Below, one piece after another: positions 62,024 to 64,000 of a DNA stretch of 64,000 nt. The stretch is from Alphaproteobacteria bacterium (GTDB taxonomy: Bacteria > Pseudomonadota > Alphaproteobacteria > Micropepsales > Micropepsaceae). Both the position numbers and the translations under genes were made by a program. A model generated the notes under the pieces. The model saw only the letters and a list, made by a program, of their open reading frames with translations. It did not search any database and had not been told where the DNA came from. The stretch spans positions 186,001 through 250,000 of the forward strand of contig JANXXU010000008.1 in NCBI GenBank assembly GCA_025350465.1. Direction: 5' to 3'. Within the stretch, counting starts at the first letter, position 1. Every line of letters begins with the position of its first letter.

Positions 62024-62380
62024 ATGTTGAGGGTTGTTTTGTCGATCGCAATGTCTGCAGCGTGTGTGGAATGCTTTGTTCCGATGGCGGCATCGCTGGC
62101 TGGAGATGCCGTCTCAGAGCAGCGGGAGGTCGAAGCGTTGCTTGCAGGAAAATCTCGTCCCCCGCAGGTCCCGGATGGTTGGATTGGATCACCCACGAAA
62201 TCGGCGCCCGGATGGCGTTGGGACGATCCTCACAATCCTGGCAACAGCGTGCGCATCTTTCGTGGGAATCCGACGGACCGTGACCCGACGAAACGCAAGC
62301 CATTCGTAGTCGTAGTGAGCAACGGTCAAGTTGTTGGGTCAGACGGTCTGCCAATTCCAGGCGCACTGGCAGAGGAGTAG
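62024..62380 (+). CDS. Small exported protein with polymorphic-toxin-like C terminus
   Basis: 118-residue protein with a likely signal peptide (VVLSIAMSAACVECFVPMAAS). The end reads PGWRWDDPHNPGNSVRIFRG, then NPTDRDPTKRKPFVVVVSNG and QVVGSDGLPI. The pattern DPxNPGNSVRIMxGxP...RKPYVxV..NG is one I associate with C-terminal toxin modules of RHS/CDI-type proteins in Gram-negatives. This protein is stand-alone and the usual final HIPL-type motif is missing. GAGAAGAGG precedes the start. No immunity gene is evident: the next ORF (62475) is dubious. Function is uncertain. Confidence 0.6.
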   Translation: MLRVVLSIAMSAACVECFVPMAASLAGDAVSEQREVEALLAGKSRPPQVPDGWIGSPTKSAPGWRWDDPHNPGNSVRIFRGNPTDRDPTKRKPFVVVVSNGQVVGSDGLPIPGALAEE

Positions 62381-62737
62381 GGGCAGCCAATCGCGCGCCA
62401 ACTTTTGGAGGAGCCGCTCTAGTTGCGAATGCGAATCGTGACCCCCTCTCTGCCCGTTACAACGTTACAAGCCAATGAATCCGCCATCTAACGGCAAGAA
62501 TCAGGTCAGAAGTCGCCGTTCTATTGGTGGCCGCAATCAACATAACGAGCGATTTGTCGTTCTAGATATTGACGAAGTCGAAAGCGGTGCGTCTGCCGCC
62601 ACTGATATCGTTGACCCGAAGGTTGTGGTCGAAAAGCAGCAACCGGAGAACTTTCTTTTCGCAGGCGACGGCGCACGACCTTGTGCGCACCACGATTTTT
62701 TTCGCTATATCGAAATTGACAACCTTTAGGCTTTCTC
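62381..62737. other. Gene-poor stretch upstream of the TetR gene
   Basis: About 357 bases with one weak 84-codon ORF (62475-62729) that lacks a ribosome-binding site and has no protein-like motif. TTGACAACC lies close to the TetR start, and TTTTTTCGCTATATCG just before; a promoter is plausible, but no clear palindromic operator stands out. Confidence 0.4.
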
Positions 62738-63451
62738 ATGCAGAGCACAAAACAATCGGCGCGCCAGCCCAGCCGCCGCCGGTCACAAGCCGAGCGCCGC
62801 GACGAGTCCGAGCGCCTCTTGGTCGACGCGACGCTTAAGGTCGTCGCAGAGCACGGCGTTACCGCCGCCACTTTTGATGAAATCGGCAAGGAGGCGGGTT
62901 TGAGTCGAGGCCTGGCCACACAGAGATTCGGCTCCAAGCACGGCTTGATCGAAGCCGTTATCGCCTACCTTCATCGCAAGCGAGAGGCGATCATGGAGGC
63001 CGAGCATGTAGACCAGATGCCGGCGATCGAAGCTATCGCGCATTATGTCGACGGCCACTTGCGCGGCTTGGAGACGGGGCATGATGGCCCGGCCTATTTC
63101 ATGCTGCTCGCCTCGACTGTCGCCGACGCAACGGCGCTGCGAGAGCTTTTCGCTGCTTCGCACGAGCGCGTTCGCGTACGCCTGCGCAGCCTGCTCGCGC
63201 GCGGTCAAGCCAAGGGCGAAATCACGCGCGACATCGATCCTGATGCTATCGCGCTGACGATCGGCAGCCAGTTACTTGGCGCCAGCATGCAGCGGCTCGT
63301 GGATCCGTCCACCGACCTTGAACCCGTTCGAGCGGCAATGATTAAAATCTTGAGGCGCGCGCTCGCCTTGCCGGAAGGGCCTGAGATGCGGCGACTCGGT
63401 CGAAAGCGGCGTCCCGGAGCCCAGAGTGTAGGGCGCAAGCCTCGCGGCTAA
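62738..63451 (+). CDS. TetR-family transcriptional regulator
   Basis: 237-residue repressor. N-terminal helix-turn-helix (residues ~25-75): AEHGVTAATFDEIGKEAGLSRGLATQRFGSK, the typical TetR pattern. The remaining helical domain (~80-215) binds a ligand. The C-terminal basic tail (MRRLGRKRRPGAQSVGRKPRG) is unusual and could add DNA contacts. The N terminus is also basic (SARQPSRRRSQAERR). The target is probably the flavoprotein gene at 63641, or itself. ATG 62738. Confidence 0.9.
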   Translation: MQSTKQSARQPSRRRSQAERRDESERLLVDATLKVVAEHGVTAATFDEIGKEAGLSRGLATQRFGSKHGLIEAVIAYLHRKREAIMEAEHVDQMPAIEAIAHYVDGHLRGLETGHDGPAYFMLLASTVADATALRELFAASHERVRVRLRSLLARGQAKGEITRDIDPDAIALTIGSQLLGASMQRLVDPSTDLEPVRAAMIKILRRALALPEGPEMRRLGRKRRPGAQSVGRKPRG

Positions 63452-63640
63452 ATGGCCCGTGGCGCTTCAGTTTGCCTCGCCGACGCCGCAGCACACAGCA
63501 ACCCGGATCACACGCGTAACCCGGTGGCCATGATCTAGCTCAAAGTCGCGGCTAAATATATTTGTTGGACGGATAGATAATAAGAGTCACATTGCTGTTG
63601 GTTGGGCGGCGAGCGGCCGTCGCTTTCAACGAGGCGACCG

Positions 63641-64000
63641 ATGACGGCTCCAAAATCAGAATACGACATCATCATCATTGGCGGTGGCGTGAACGGGCTC
63701 GCAGCGGGCGCCTATCTGCAAAAGGCTGGGTTTAGCACCGCAATCTTCGAGCGCCGCGACGAGTCGGGCACGTTCTGCTCGACCGAAGAAGTGCTCTATC
63801 CCGGCGTGAAGCTGAACATGCACGCATCGTTGCTGATGCCGCACTTCGGCCCTGCCTATGTCGACTTGGACTTGGAGCGCTTCGGCTTGGAGCTTCTGAG
63901 CCCACCTGACTCGAAATATGCGTATTTCTACCCCTTCCTCGACGGCAACGCGGTGCTGTTCTCGCGACGCGACGCACGCGAAACCTACGAGGCCTGGAAA
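63641..64000 (+). CDS. CrtI-like FAD-dependent oxidoreductase, 3' end outside window
   Basis: Visible N-terminal 120 residues of an FAD enzyme of the phytoene desaturase/carotenoid-isomerase-like family: the dinucleotide motif [18 protein letters not shown], the acidic [10 protein letters not shown] and a following segment [17 protein letters not shown]. It is missing from the track because it runs off the right edge. ATG 63641; the reading frame is open to base 64000. The TetR gene 190 bases upstream may control it. Substrate unknown: many such proteins in non-pigmented bacteria have other roles. Confidence 0.8.
   Translation, partial: MTAPKSEYDIIIIGGGVNGLAAGAYLQKAGFSTAIFERRDESGTFCSTEEVLYPGVKLNMHASLLMPHFGPAYVDLDLERFGLELLSPPDSKYAYFYPFLDGNAVLFSRRDARETYEAWK

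Noticed and set aside
62475-62729. 84-codon ORF upstream of the TetR gene
   Set aside because: No ribosome-binding site, no motif, composition unlike neighbouring genes; left as unassigned.

Overview
The window looks like a chromosomal segment of a GC-rich alphaproteobacterium. The evidence is a CcrM-type GANTC methyltransferase directly downstream of rnhB, alphaproteobacterial regulator types, and dispersed palindromic repeats. One of these (around 56959-57057, arms AGCGTGATC/GATCACGCT) resembles elements common in Hyphomicrobiales (Rhizobiales). I see no rRNA, tRNA, CRISPR array, complete insertion sequence, integrase or phage structural gene. The left end cuts a hypothetical gene and the right end cuts a CrtI-like flavoprotein.

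Layout. 1-5720: hypothetical gene, ccrM, rnhB, a PA0069-type radical SAM protein, two GNAT acetyltransferases and a DUF1801 protein. 5721-13400: repeats, a small TPR-like gene, an OmpR/EnvZ-type two-component system, a GntR regulator overlapping a serine hydrolase gene, an SDR and an EF-hand protein; a 30-bp dyad is shared between the two-component promoter and the EF-hand promoter. 13446-15998: a TPR protein, a candidate secreted RNase A-like toxin with an adjacent immunity candidate, and a decayed DUF559 gene between inverted repeats. 16023-30450: amidohydrolase, DUF3574 lipoprotein, AGPS-like FAD oxidase, SRPBCC/GyrI protein, DUF3052, a single-chain pyruvate dehydrogenase E1-like enzyme, a DUF3298/LprI-like protein, a Cu/Zn superoxide dismutase, alpha/beta hydrolases, a CPBP protease and two GFA proteins. 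30467-33849: type III polyketide synthase and ICMT-like methyltransferase, divergent from a DHA2 exporter. 34020-43258: TPR protein, acyl-CoA synthetase with a frameshifted acyl-CoA dehydrogenase, DUF1326-DUF2182 pair, M13 peptidase and a large predicted outer-membrane protein with a foldable 5' leader. 43879-57066: CPBP protease, TPR protein, ornithine cyclodeaminase-like enzyme, S24 repressor, two beta-barrel proteins, prolyl oligopeptidase, a membrane-anchored PD-(D/E)XK-like protein, an FMN hydroxyacid oxidase, a methyltransferase and small secreted proteins. 57067-64000: PQQ-type sugar dehydrogenase, MFS exporter, FAD oxidoreductase, ABM monooxygenase, a small secreted protein with toxin-like motifs, a TetR regulator and the partial flavoprotein.

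Genes that probably work together are: the two-component pair with the EF-hand protein; the GntR regulator with its overlapping hydrolase; the toxin-immunity pair; the polyketide synthase, methyltransferase and exporter; the acyl-CoA ligase and dehydrogenase; and DUF1326 with DUF2182. Much of the rest is single genes on alternating strands, separated by repeats and terminators.

The observations I would follow first are the RNase A-like toxin/immunity pair (14535-15373), the dyad linking the two-component system to the EF-hand gene, the dense GANTC cluster upstream of ccrM, the type III PKS cassette and the membrane-tethered nuclease-like protein. All family names rest on reading the translations; no database search was possible.
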